From Roseobacter insulae (GTDB lineage Bacteria > Pseudomonadota > Alphaproteobacteria > Rhodobacterales > Rhodobacteraceae): a stretch of 64,000 bases of DNA. Position numbers and translations under genes: made by a program. Below the pieces are notes generated by a model, which was not told where the DNA came from, searched no databases, and was given only the letters and a program-made list of their open reading frames with translations. Below are positions 15,685 to 24,318 of this stretch, one piece after another (the stretch's first letter is position 1; every line of letters starts with the position of its first letter). Where the stretch lies: contig NZ_JAHXDN010000011.1 of NCBI RefSeq assembly GCF_019375555.1, positions 1 through 64,000 of the forward strand, in the 5' to 3' direction.

Positions 15685-18600
15685 ATGAAGGGCACCGTTC
15701 CAACGATTGCACGCATATCCATCGGCCTCGCCATGTCGAGGACGCGACTTAAAATGCTTGGATTCCTTTTGAGTATGCTGGCCGGGACGGCAGCAATGGC
15801 TGGCCTAGCAACCAGTAAAACAGACGAAGAAACAACCCAAAGCCTGATCAATGCCGGGCTCAATAAACCGGACCCGAAGCCGGAGCCTGACCCGGTTGTG
15901 CAGCCTGATCCTGTCATCGTGCAGCCAGATCCGGTTGATCCCGACCCCGTGGATCCCGATCCGATCCCCGACCCGATTATCGTACAACCCGACCCGGTGG
16001 ACCCGGACCCGACGCCCGTTGTCGACCCTGTCGGCCCGCCCGATGGCAACGAGTCCGGCCCTCTTCCGGTGGGCGCCAGCGCGACGGTCGACGTGATCAG
16101 CGGCCGTGTCACCACATTGGCATTGGAAGACGATGATATCGCCTCGGTCAAGGTGATGAATGGCCTGGATTACGGCAATGTCACCGTGAACCCCGACAAT
16201 ACGCTGGCGGTGGTCCTGACCGGCACGACGCAAACCGCGAACCAGAACTTCAGCGTTCAGGTGACCCATAGTGATGGTCAGGTGACCACGCGGGACATCA
16301 ATCTGGACGTGACCCAGGGCCCACAGGCGGCGGGCTGGGGCGTTGGGGATTTCTACAAGCTGGAAACCGACGAAAACGACAGAACCATCATCGAGCACGG
16401 CGAAAACCACCGCAAAGTCTACATGTCCGGGGACGAAGACGCCCTGACGCTGGAGGATATCGCGGCCATCGAAGGGCTGGAGACCCGCCAGATCAACGGC
16501 GATTTCTTTGCCGCCAACCCCGAATACGGGGCCAGCGAGGATATGGCGCTGGCCAATGATGCCGGTATGAAGCTCTGGTCTTCCATCGCCGGCTCCAAGA
16601 ATGAACCCGCTTCACACTGGCTTTTGATGGAACGGGGCTACGAGTATGACGGATGGAAAGGGGGCTACGGTGAATCTGAACTGAACCCGATGTACATCGG
16701 GGCTTATGGCGAGGGCGACCAGCCCGTCATGACCACCGACGCCCGCATCATCAAAGCCGGCATCAAAAATTTCGTGGTCCAGGATGTTGAATTCACCAAC
16801 GGCATGACCATCCTGAGCGGAGAGAATATCCTGCTTGAAGGCCTTTCGATGAAGGGGGAGAGCAACTTCCAGAACCTCGAAGGGATCACGTTGCGGGATC
16901 TGGACGTCTACGATGTCGTCTCTGAAACACCGGACAGAGATACCTGGGCAGCCCACCTTGATCGCAGAAGCGGCATGTATCTTGCCAAGTCCGAAAGCGT
17001 TCTGATCGAAGACAGCTTCTTTGATCACAATGGCTGGGCAGACGGCTACGATGCCGAAGGCGGGTCTACCGACTACGGTCAGGCCCCCAGCAAGTTCAGC
17101 CATAACGTCTACCTGTCCAGCACCAGCACCGATGTCACCTTCCGCGACAACATCATCATGCGCGGGGCGGCCACCGGCGCTCAGCTGCGTCCCGGCGGGT
17201 TCATCGAGGATAACGTTTTCCTCGACAACAACGGCGGCGTCATGTTTGCGGGTGGCGGCAGCGACAGCGTCGGCAACTACACGCTTTTCACCGATAACCT
17301 GATCACCTCGGGTGCCCATAAAATGTCTGCCACCGGTCAGGGGGCCCTGACGAAAGGCGTTGAAAACAATGCCTATTTATCGAGCCTGGTCGATAATGTT
17401 ATCGCCCATCTGGCCGATCCGAACAACGCCGCCGAACAGGCCGAGAAAATCATCACGCATGATGCGCTCAAAAGCAGTTTTGCCGAGCCTTTCTACGACG
17501 ACACCATCATCCACAACTGGGTCGGATCGAAAAACGGCGATCCGCTGGACGCCAATAACGTCAATACCGACGGCCTGAACCTGAACACGCTGGATGAAAC
17601 CACGATCCAGAACTTCGCGGCGGACCTGCTGGGCAAGAATACCGCGACAATCAAGGACCTTGCCGACCATCTGCGCATTCAGGCGGATGGCGAGCTGGAT
17701 CACCTTGTCGATGCCGATCTGATCATCAGCTTCTTCCAGGCCGGTTTTGGCCTGACCCCGGACATCCGCGCCGACGCGGAGACGCTGCGCTTCATCCCCA
17801 ATGATCTGGGCGACGGGGTGCGGTGGGACAACCGCCTGAACTGGAGCACGGACGATCTGCCGGGCACCCAGGATGGCGATAGCGTCGATCTGGGTGGAAA
17901 CTGGGTTTATTATGGCGGCACAACCACGCTGGAAGACCTCGATTTCGGCGAGAACGGCAAGCTTTTCGTCAATAACGGATACCTTCAAATCGACGACCAC
18001 ATCTCCGTGGGCGAGGCCGGGGCCACCCTGAGCATCGATAATGCCGGGCAGTTCTGGACAGACGGGTATACCGATCAGGATCTGTTGCGCATCGACATCG
18101 ACGGGGGACGTTTTGCAAATACCGGCCTGTTCACCGGTCACACCGAGATCACCGCCAGCGACAATGCCCAGGTCATTCTGGCCAGCGACGGGGCGGATTT
18201 CGCGCTCAACGGTGACAGCAGCCTGCACATCATCGGCGATGATACCAAGGTCGGCTTTGACGGCGATGCCGGTGACACGGGCGTCTTGCTTCTGGCCGAC
18301 GACGCGACACTGGGCTTCACGGCCAAGGACGGTGAATTGGGGGAGATCCGCGAATTCTACAGCGGCCACTTCAACGCAGATGGCAGCGGCATCCAGTCCG
18401 GTGTCAACCTGGGAGACGCGGACCTGTTCCTTGACGTGCGGGAGCTCGATGGTATCGGCGCACTGGCGGAAACCCTGATCTCGGCGGACGAGGTCATTGG
18501 CTCCTTCGAGTCACTGGAAGTCCTCGGATTGGGCAGTGACCGAGACGCCACCATCACGGTGGATTATGAAAACGACACCGTCAGCCTGTTGCTGAGCGCC

Positions 18601-18765
18601 ATTGGCGAAGGCTCCGGCAAGCAGACAATCCGCACGATGGGCAATGAAAACGATGCGCAGTCGGCCCCGGAACTATGGGAGGCCCTGACCAACGGGCACG
18701 GCATCTACCCCGACGATCCTGTCGAAGGCATCCCCGCCGAGGAGGATGTCGGCATCGACACCTGA
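15685..18765 (+). CDS. Large secreted right-handed beta-helix protein
   Basis: 1026 residues. A signal peptide lies near residues 17-39, so ATG 15733 (MSRTRLKMLGFLLSMLAG) is a plausible alternative start. It is followed by a Pro-Asp linker (about 61-120, repeated DPVDPDP), a strand-rich domain, and then a parallel beta-helix-like region (about 330-560: NILLEGLSMKG, VLIEDSFFDHNGWADGYD, FRDNIIMRGAATGAQ). A strand-rich C-terminal part (about 700-990) resembles passenger-type repeats. Segments 216-247 and several later ones align by eye with the 958-residue product at 33557-36433. The fold is common in polysaccharide lyases and phage tailspikes, but I cannot place catalytic residues. Probably exported, acting on or binding the EPS. 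An acidic C-terminus, no sorting signal. Confidence 0.7.
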   Translation: MKGTVPTIARISIGLAMSRTRLKMLGFLLSMLAGTAAMAGLATSKTDEETTQSLINAGLNKPDPKPEPDPVVQPDPVIVQPDPVDPDPVDPDPIPDPIIVQPDPVDPDPTPVVDPVGPPDGNESGPLPVGASATVDVISGRVTTLALEDDDIASVKVMNGLDYGNVTVNPDNTLAVVLTGTTQTANQNFSVQVTHSDGQVTTRDINLDVTQGPQAAGWGVGDFYKLETDENDRTIIEHGENHRKVYMSGDEDALTLEDIAAIEGLETRQINGDFFAANPEYGASEDMALANDAGMKLWSSIAGSKNEPASHWLLMERGYEYDGWKGGYGESELNPMYIGAYGEGDQPVMTTDARIIKAGIKNFVVQDVEFTNGMTILSGENILLEGLSMKGESNFQNLEGITLRDLDVYDVVSETPDRDTWAAHLDRRSGMYLAKSESVLIEDSFFDHNGWADGYDAEGGSTDYGQAPSKFSHNVYLSSTSTDVTFRDNIIMRGAATGAQLRPGGFIEDNVFLDNNGGVMFAGGGSDSVGNYTLFTDNLITSGAHKMSATGQGALTKGVENNAYLSSLVDNVIAHLADPNNAAEQAEKIITHDALKSSFAEPFYDDTIIHNWVGSKNGDPLDANNVNTDGLNLNTLDETTIQNFAADLLGKNTATIKDLADHLRIQADGELDHLVDADLIISFFQAGFGLTPDIRADAETLRFIPNDLGDGVRWDNRLNWSTDDLPGTQDGDSVDLGGNWVYYGGTTTLEDLDFGENGKLFVNNGYLQIDDHISVGEAGATLSIDNAGQFWTDGYTDQDLLRIDIDGGRFANTGLFTGHTEITASDNAQVILASDGADFALNGDSSLHIIGDDTKVGFDGDAGDTGVLLLADDATLGFTAKDGELGEIREFYSGHFNADGSGIQSGVNLGDADLFLDVRELDGIGALAETLISADEVIGSFESLEVLGLGSDRDATITVDYENDTVSLLLSAIGEGSGKQTIRTMGNENDAQSAPELWEALTNGHGIYPDDPVEGIPAEEDVGIDT

Positions 18766-18771
18766 AAACGC

Positions 18772-18803
18772 AAGAATACCTTTCGCACGCGAAAGGTATT
18801 CTT
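18772..18803. terminator. Bidirectional terminator hairpin
   Basis: AAGAATACCTTTCG (18772-18785) and CGAAAGGTATTCTT (18790-18803) form a perfect 14-base-pair stem with loop CACG, between the convergent beta-helix and acyltransferase genes. A-rich and T-rich flanks suit termination in both directions. Its core TTTCGCACGCGAAA differs by one base from the palindrome at the end of parB. Confidence 0.75.
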
Positions 18804-18845
18804 CCAACACCCTGAAAAATATACTCTTTTATCAGCCCCCTGCCC

Positions 18846-19988
18846 TCATTTGGCGGGTGATCTGGCCTGCCGGCGAAAGCTGAAGGGCTTGGTGTGCTTG
18901 AAGCTGAGAAAATACCGCTCGAAGGTCTGGAAGCTGACTTCGGCGATCAGAACGGCAACCAGCGCAAAGACCAGCGTGCTCACCCAGATCTCCGCCCCCG
19001 CGTCCAGGCCCAGCTGCGCGGTAAATTCGACCCCGACATGCCGGCCTATCAAGTGGTAGAGATACAGCCCGTAACTGATTTCACCGATCCGGGCGATCGG
19101 GCGCCACGAGAAGACACCGCTCAGCGCATGGTCCTCGCGAATGACGATGGTGATCAGGCAGATAGCCATGGTCCCGTGCACCAGGAGGTTTGGCCATCCC
19201 GTCAACACACCCGGCGTCACGTAAAGCACCACCAGGAGCGCCGGAAAGGCCACCACAGGCGCCATACGGGCGCCCAGAAGGCGGTAGAGCACCGCAAATC
19301 CCTTCGGGTGGTTCAGCGTCACGGCCGCCAGGGAGCCGATCAGGATCGCCGCGTAGCCTGTTGCAGGCAGATGCCAGCGCGCCAGTTCCGTCTCGATCGG
19401 GCGCAGCCCCATCCAGGACAACCAGCCTGCCGCCGACAGAATACAAAAGGTAATCAGCCCCACCAGCACCACCGGGCGGGCGCGCCCCGCAACCGGCAGA
19501 AGAAACAGCAAAGCCGGCCACATCAGGTAATATTGCTCTTCCACCGCCAGGGACCAGGTGATGGTCAGCAAGGGCATGTCACTGATCAGCATATTAGAGA
19601 AGAATAAGTAGTAATAGGGCAGGGTTCCCAGCTTGTCCCAGCGCCCGTCAACCCCGATGAAATAGGCCGACACGACCGTGACCACGAGAAAGTAGACCGG
19701 CACGATCCTCAGGATCCGCCGCCAGTAAAACGCCTTGAGGGAAAACTGCCCGTGCCGCGCCTCTTCCCGCAGCAGCAGGGTGGTGATCAGAAAGCCGCTC
19801 AGGACGAAAAAGAAATCCACCCCCAGAAAGCCACGGGCCAGCAGCCGGAAACTGTTCTCGGTAACGTCACGGGCGGGGCTGTGATGCCACATGACGGCGG
19901 CGATACATAAAAACCTCAGCCCATTCAGAGAGCCAAAAAAACGCACCCCCAGGTACCGTTGGTGCGCCAAACTCATCGCCTCTGACAT
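18846..19988 (-). CDS. Acyltransferase 3 family membrane protein (OafA/YrhL-like)
   Basis: About 380 residues with some ten transmembrane segments. It opens with LNGLRFLCIAAVMWHHS, carrying the histidine of the Acyltransferase_3 family, then has GVDFFFVLSGFLI, WRRILRIVPVYF and WSLAVEEQYYL, with ISYGLYLYHL near the C-terminus. Such enzymes O-acetylate, or more rarely succinylate, sugars of surface polysaccharides at the inner membrane. The likely target is the EPS made here. The start is uncertain: ATG 19988, ATG 19976 and TTG 20021 are all open and none has an ideal Shine-Dalgarno. It stands alone between the beta-helix gene and parB. Confidence 0.85.
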   Translation of the reverse strand: MSEAMSLAHQRYLGVRFFGSLNGLRFLCIAAVMWHHSPARDVTENSFRLLARGFLGVDFFFVLSGFLITTLLLREEARHGQFSLKAFYWRRILRIVPVYFLVVTVVSAYFIGVDGRWDKLGTLPYYYLFFSNMLISDMPLLTITWSLAVEEQYYLMWPALLFLLPVAGRARPVVLVGLITFCILSAAGWLSWMGLRPIETELARWHLPATGYAAILIGSLAAVTLNHPKGFAVLYRLLGARMAPVVAFPALLVVLYVTPGVLTGWPNLLVHGTMAICLITIVIREDHALSGVFSWRPIARIGEISYGLYLYHLIGRHVGVEFTAQLGLDAGAEIWVSTLVFALVAVLIAEVSFQTFERYFLSFKHTKPFSFRRQARSPAK

Positions 19989-20169
19989 TACCCTACATTC
20001 CCGCAACACACATTGGCTCAATACCGCCTTCTTGCATGCTCATCCGTCAAAAACAATTTCATTTCGACCCGGTCAATCGACCCCTGACGCAATCCAGCCC
20101 CGGGCGGGAAAAGAGGACAGGGACATTGCTTAGAAAAATTATTTTTTATTTTCAATGGCTTAAATAATT

Positions 20170-21186
20170 TTATTTCGCATGCGAAACCTGTCTGGCCGAT
20201 AACCAGGCTTGAAGATCGCGCCGAAGATCGTCGTCGACACCCTTGCCCGACAGGACCAAGGCCCCCTTGCGCTGTTCAACGAAAACCCCGGGCGCCGCTT
20301 CCTGCCGGGGTGCGGGCGATACAGGGTTGAGGGCGCGCAGGGCCTGCTCAAGCGTTGCCCGCTCGGCAGCTGCCGTTTCCGGGCGGGCCTTGCGCAGCGC
20401 GGACGTGAGGCGGGCGGCAAACCCCGCCTGCCCTTCGAGCGCCGCCACAAGCGCCAGGCCAAGCTTTTCGGGAATGGCCTCCGGGAACCGCAGCGTGGCC
20501 CCGAGCGCCTCATGCAGCCGCACGAAGGAATTGATCTTTGAGCGTTTGACCGATGTCGCATTGGCAAACAGCTTCTGCACGGCCCGGGCAGGGGTCGGAA
20601 AAACACCGAGGCGCGCGGCGGCACAGGCCAGATGCGCCCGTTCGTAAAACGACAGGTTCGCGCGGATCTCGTTTTCCTCAACCATCGCCACATAGCCGTC
20701 CGACACGCTCTCCACCGGCTTGATCAAGGCTTCTATGGTCGCATAGCGGGCCTCTCCGGTATCTTCATGCAGCGCGCGCAGCGCGTGCAGGCGCCGCCAC
20801 CCGGAAATCAGCCCGAACCGGCCCGGCTCCAGTGCAACCACTTCGATCGGCGTCTGCTGCCCCCTTGCGCTGAGGCTGCTTTTCAGACTGTCCATTTCCG
20901 TCGGATCATGGCCCATGCGGTCCCGCACCATATGATCTTCGGAGATGGCCTCCAGCGGCAGGGATTGCACCAGACGCCCTTCGGACCGGGCCGCGTGCAT
21001 TTCACTGGCCAGCACTTCCAGAGCGGATTGTGCCGCCGCATCGCCGGCCACCTGCGCAATCGGGGCCCGGGGTTTCGGCGGCAGACCCGGTGAAATCCCG
21101 CCAGCTGTCTCTGAATAGGCGATATTAGAGCCTGTATCAGGCCCTGACGCGGCGAAGGGAGGGGTTAGCCTTTTGCGTTTTGCCAT
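20170..21186 (-). CDS. parB: Plasmid partitioning protein ParB
   Basis: A 338-residue centromere-binding protein. A basic N-terminus is followed by a ParB/Srx domain (about 70-170) with SLSARGQQTPIEV, GLISGWRRLHAL and VEENEIRANLSFYERA, and then a helix-turn-helix region (about 185-240: LFANATSVKRSKINSFVRLHEALG). It lies 33 bp behind parA on the same strand and acts with it to segregate the replicon. The last codons contain a 14-bp palindrome that could itself be a binding site. Confidence 0.9.
   Translation of the reverse strand: MAKRKRLTPPFAASGPDTGSNIAYSETAGGISPGLPPKPRAPIAQVAGDAAAQSALEVLASEMHAARSEGRLVQSLPLEAISEDHMVRDRMGHDPTEMDSLKSSLSARGQQTPIEVVALEPGRFGLISGWRRLHALRALHEDTGEARYATIEALIKPVESVSDGYVAMVEENEIRANLSFYERAHLACAAARLGVFPTPARAVQKLFANATSVKRSKINSFVRLHEALGATLRFPEAIPEKLGLALVAALEGQAGFAARLTSALRKARPETAAAERATLEQALRALNPVSPAPRQEAAPGVFVEQRKGALVLSGKGVDDDLRRDLQAWLSARQVSHAK
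20173..20186. repeat. 14-bp palindrome TTTCGCATGCGAAA (candidate parS)
   Basis: A perfect palindrome covering the last codons of parB, beside an AT-rich tract at 20131-20170. Palindromes near par genes are common centromere sites for plasmid ParB proteins. A copy with one mismatch forms the core of the terminator at 18781-18794. The role as parS is inferred only from position and symmetry. Confidence 0.4.
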
Positions 21187-21219
21187 GCTCTGCTCCTTTG
21201 GGGGGCGGCCAACCGGGGA

Positions 21220-22602
21220 TTACTCCGCCGCATGCACGCCAGCCAGTTCATCGCGCCGCCAGATTCCCAGCAGCAGCGTCTTGAAGGCGGCATAGGTCTC
21301 ATCAAACGTCGCGCGCCCCCGCACGTAGGTTTCCCGGTTGAAATCCCGGTAGTCCGCCTCGTAAATCCCGTTCACACTTTCGCCGGCCTGCCCGATCAGG
21401 GCAGTGAAATCCTGCCGGTAGGGCGACAGGATTCGCCCCAGGTAGGCCTGCATCAGACCGGCCATTTCCGCCTGCTGTGAGCCGTCATAGCGGGTGATCA
21501 CCGCCTGCACCGCATCCCATTCAAATGCCATCTCCGGCCGCCCCAGGGCGCGTGCCGCGGTATTTTCCCCCTGCTCGATCGACTGAAAGGTGGAATGCAG
21601 CATGTCGAAAAACCGCCCCGTGCTGTCGAACTCCAGGAACGAGGCGCCCAGGGGAACCAGCAGGATATCCGCGGCTGACAGCCCGTTGATGGTCAGGTAC
21701 CCCAGCGCCGGGGGGGTATCGAGAAAGACCAGGTCATAGTCATCCAGCACGCCATCGGCGGCCAGAATGTCGCTCAGCGCATCCCAGAGCTTCCAGCCAC
21801 GCGACTGCATGCGCCAGACGGGGATCTGGAACTCTGACCAGTACAGGTTCAGCTGCGCGCCGATCAGGTCAATGTTGGGCCAGTGGGTTTTCTGGATCAG
21901 GTCCCGGGTGGTGATCCCCATCGCTTCTGACAGCGTGTCATCAAGCGGGACGGGGGCCTCACCACGGTCCAGCCTGCGCTGATTATCGGCCTGCAGGGTC
22001 TGGCCGTAGTGTCGTGCAAGAAGCGGGAAAACGGTGGCCCATTCATCCGCGACCCTGCCGCCGAAGATCGATGTCATTGACCCCTGGCTGTCGAGATCGA
22101 TCATCAGCACCTTGTAGCCGTCGAGGGCGGCAGACATGGCGAGATGCGCACAGGTCGAGGTTTTGCCGACCCCGCCTTTGAAATTGGCCACGGCCACGAT
22201 TTTCGCAGGCTCCCCGGCGGGACGGTAGGGGGTGTATTCCTTGACCTTGGATCCTTCGGCCCCGAAGTGCGCGCGCAGCCGCAATACCTCATCGAGGGTG
22301 AACCATTTTGCCCCGCCGTGGGTTTCGCTGCGCCCCTGTGGCAGCTCCGCGTTCTGGCGGAGCACCCGGCGGAAATGGGCCGGTGCGACGGGGATCAGGT
22401 ATTTGGTGATTTCCCATGTGGAAAAAAGCCGTAACTGTTTCTTCCCGGTCTCATCCATGCCCCGGCTTGCCAGGTCAGCACGCCCCTGGTGACAGGCCTG
22501 CGCAATATGCGAAAACATTTCCGTACCCGTGGGGGCGTCGAGCTGCGCCAGCGCTGCATCGGGCGAAATATTGAAGTAGGGAGGGGCACCGTTGTTTTGC
22601 AT
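21220..22602 (-). CDS. parA: Plasmid partitioning ATPase ParA
   Basis: A 460-residue ParA/MinD-type ATPase. The N-terminal 120 residues form a winged-helix-like DNA-binding part (STWEITKYLIP, FTLDEVLRLRAHFG), as in large plasmid ParA proteins that repress their own operon. The deviant Walker A KGGVGKTS lies at about 142-149, Walker A' VLMIDLDSQGS follows, and Walker B is LVFLDTPPALG. It is transcribed divergently from the replication gene, with parB behind it. This order, parAB divergent from a RepA-type initiator, is known from Roseobacter RepA plasmids. Confidence 0.93.
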   Translation of the reverse strand: MQNNGAPPYFNISPDAALAQLDAPTGTEMFSHIAQACHQGRADLASRGMDETGKKQLRLFSTWEITKYLIPVAPAHFRRVLRQNAELPQGRSETHGGAKWFTLDEVLRLRAHFGAEGSKVKEYTPYRPAGEPAKIVAVANFKGGVGKTSTCAHLAMSAALDGYKVLMIDLDSQGSMTSIFGGRVADEWATVFPLLARHYGQTLQADNQRRLDRGEAPVPLDDTLSEAMGITTRDLIQKTHWPNIDLIGAQLNLYWSEFQIPVWRMQSRGWKLWDALSDILAADGVLDDYDLVFLDTPPALGYLTINGLSAADILLVPLGASFLEFDSTGRFFDMLHSTFQSIEQGENTAARALGRPEMAFEWDAVQAVITRYDGSQQAEMAGLMQAYLGRILSPYRQDFTALIGQAGESVNGIYEADYRDFNRETYVRGRATFDETYAAFKTLLLGIWRRDELAGVHAAE

Positions 22603-22752
22603 GTCCAGCCTGTCATGTCACACGTTTTGGGAAAAGTAACACAAAATGCGGTACACGCAAATAAATACGTTTTTCTTTATATTTTCTAGGCAAATTCAGG
22701 GGGTTTTCAGAAAGATCCGGCCTGTTCACGGGCTAACCGGAAAATTTCTCTG

Positions 22753-22767
22753 TTAAATATGGGTTAA
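22753..22767. promoter_or_regulatory. CtrA-type binding box in the replication region
   Basis: TTAA (22753-22756), seven bases, TTAA (22764-22767) is a perfect TTAA-N7-TTAA match. A further TTAA-like TTAC follows at 22774-22777, seven bases after the second half-site. In Caulobacter such boxes at the chromosomal origin let CtrA silence replication. Here the site lies between parA and the iterons and could couple plasmid copying or partition to the cell cycle. The local DNA is AT-rich, which raises the chance expectation. Confidence 0.5.
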
Positions 22768-22845
22768 TTATAAGTTACAGGGCAAGGGCAATCTGACTAA
22801 GTCGTTTGAACATAAGGGATTGTGCTTCGCATCTGGCATCACGGT

Positions 22846-22904
22846 GACTCTGATACCACGATAAAACGACTCTGATCCCCCGTTCATCCGACTCCAATCC
22901 CCCG
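22846..22904 (+). repeat. Three iterons with 22-bp period
   Basis: GACTCTGATACCACG starts at 22846, GACTCTGATCCCCCG at 22868 and GACTCCAATCCCCCG at 22890. The 22-bp spacing is two helical turns, so an initiator would bind one face of the DNA. They lie immediately upstream of the rep gene and are the likely binding sites for its product. Three is a low number for an iteron origin. Confidence 0.75.
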
Positions 22905-22936
22905 ATCAGGACCAGCCTGATGCTGGACGCAGCGCC

Positions 22937-22945
22937 TGTGGATAA
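22937..22945 (-). promoter_or_regulatory. DnaA box
   Basis: TGTGGATAA on the plus strand is the exact complement of the consensus TTATCCACA. It lies 33 bp after the last iteron and supports assignment of this region as the origin, with host DnaA helping the plasmid initiator. Confidence 0.7.
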
Positions 22946-23043
22946 CTAGGGTGGGTGTCAATGAAACGACGAATCCCCAGAAGAGGGATCGCAGCAGAGC
23001 TTTCGGGCATTTCCGGAAGGATCACAGGCATAAGGCGGGACAG

Positions 23044-24051
23044 ATGAGCACGACAGCAGGGCAGGGCCTTCCTTCGGGGACGCAGGATTTTTTTGTCTGC
23101 GATTTTCTGGGCGTGGCGCCGAAACATGATCTGGCCAGCATGGAGCATCCGATCTTTTCCCTGTCCACCCGGCCGGACCGCCGCATTCTGAGCTACACCC
23201 ACAACAGCGCCGAAATTACCGTCACGCCGTCCGTGAAGGGGCGGGCGACGATTTTTGACGCCGATATCCTGATCTTCTGCATCAGCCAGCTGATGGCGGC
23301 CATCAACGCGGGCAGGGCGACGTCCCGGACCCTGACGCTGACCGCGCACGATCTGTTGCAGGCCACCCGGCGGGAAACCTCCGGAGACAGTTACCGGCGG
23401 CTGCGCGATGCTTTCGAGCGATTGGCCGGCACCCGGATCACCACCAACATCACAACCGGCCCCAAGGATGACCCGCAGGAGATCACCACCGGCTTTGGCC
23501 TCATCGAGAGCTGGGAGATCGTACGCCGGACGCGGGCCGGGCGGATGGTCAGCGTTTCGGTCACCCTGTCCGAATGGCTTTACCGTGCCGTGTTGTCGAA
23601 ATCGGTCCTGACGCTGAACCGCGCGTATTTCTCGCTGCGCAAACCGCTGGAGCGGCGCCTTTACGAGCTGTCCCGGAAACATTGCGGACGTCAGCGCGAA
23701 TGGCGCGTGTCGGTGGAGACCTTGTTGAAGAAATCGGGTTCCAGCAGTCCGCGGCGGGTGTTCCGTGCCATGCTGCGCGACATCATCAAGGCCGATACCT
23801 TACCCGACTACCTGCTGACCGAAGAACCCGGTGACGTGATTGCCGTCTCGCCCCGCCGAGATGTGACGGAGGTTGTCAGCCGCGCCGCGAGCCTGTCCCC
23901 CGAGACCCTCGATGTGGCCCGCCAGCGTCGCCCCGGAGAGGATGTATACGCTTTGGAGGCCGCCTGGCGCGCAACCTGGGCGGGAGGGCGTCGCCCGCCG
24001 CCCCGATTCCCTGAAAAAGCATTCCTCAAGTGGATTTCTACCGTGGATTGA
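23044..24051 (+). CDS. repA: Plasmid replication initiator (RepA/RPA family)
   Basis: 335 residues from ATG 23044 (upstream AAGGCGGGA); the frame is open from GTG 22951, but the family usually starts a few residues before the motif QDFFVCDFLG. Recognisable family segments are SMEHPIFSLSTRPDRRI, VTPSVKGRATIFDADILIFCISQLMAA and a winged-helix stretch YRRLRDAFERLAGTRI. It initiates replication of the replicon by binding the iterons upstream. It is divergent from parAB. RepA-type initiators are one of the known plasmid compatibility systems of Rhodobacterales. Confidence 0.88.
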   Translation: MSTTAGQGLPSGTQDFFVCDFLGVAPKHDLASMEHPIFSLSTRPDRRILSYTHNSAEITVTPSVKGRATIFDADILIFCISQLMAAINAGRATSRTLTLTAHDLLQATRRETSGDSYRRLRDAFERLAGTRITTNITTGPKDDPQEITTGFGLIESWEIVRRTRAGRMVSVSVTLSEWLYRAVLSKSVLTLNRAYFSLRKPLERRLYELSRKHCGRQREWRVSVETLLKKSGSSSPRRVFRAMLRDIIKADTLPDYLLTEEPGDVIAVSPRRDVTEVVSRAASLSPETLDVARQRRPGEDVYALEAAWRATWAGGRRPPPRFPEKAFLKWISTVD

Positions 24052-24318
24052 ACCGGTTCTCGGAGGGGTTGTGGCTGTTAATATTTGGCCTCCCCGGTTG
24101 TTTCCAAAAGCGCTACAAAAAGCCACGTGAATGCTTATTTTTTCGCAGGAGCGTGCAATAATGCTCAAAAGCCCTTTGAATATGGCAAAAGTTGGCCATT
24201 TTCCGCCCAAAAATGCTTGTGAGCGGGAAGCCGCTGAGATATGTTAACAGAGTACTAATTTAACGATCTGGCTTTTCCTTTTTTGATACAGGCCATGGTC
24301 ACAAAAAGGTGGATGATA
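24052..24318. promoter_or_regulatory. Upstream region of the VPLPA-CTERM protein gene
   Basis: 267 AT-rich bases after rep. A possible sigma-70 promoter is TTGTGA near 24219, then 17 bases, then TATGTT near 24242. Two TTAAC motifs near 24244 and 24260 are 12 bases apart and do not match the CtrA spacing. No gene is seen. Confidence 0.35.

Larger units (their letters stand above)
22603..23043. other. Probable origin of replication and divergent parA/rep control region
   Basis: 441 bases between parA and the preferred rep start. From left to right it contains an AT-rich block (22640-22690), a CtrA-type box (22753-22767), three 22-bp-phased direct repeats (22846-22904) and a perfect DnaA box (22937-22945). 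This combination beside an initiator gene is the expected make-up of an iteron origin. The rep frame is also open from a GTG at 22951. Confidence 0.7.

Noticed and set aside
15866-16040. Short tandem-like repeats read as a possible CRISPR or microsatellite
   Set aside because: They encode the Pro-Asp linker of the secreted beta-helix protein; units vary in length and there are no spacers. No CRISPR array is visible in the window.
24244-24263. Pair of TTAAC motifs as a CtrA box
   Set aside because: The two half-sites are 12 bases apart instead of seven.
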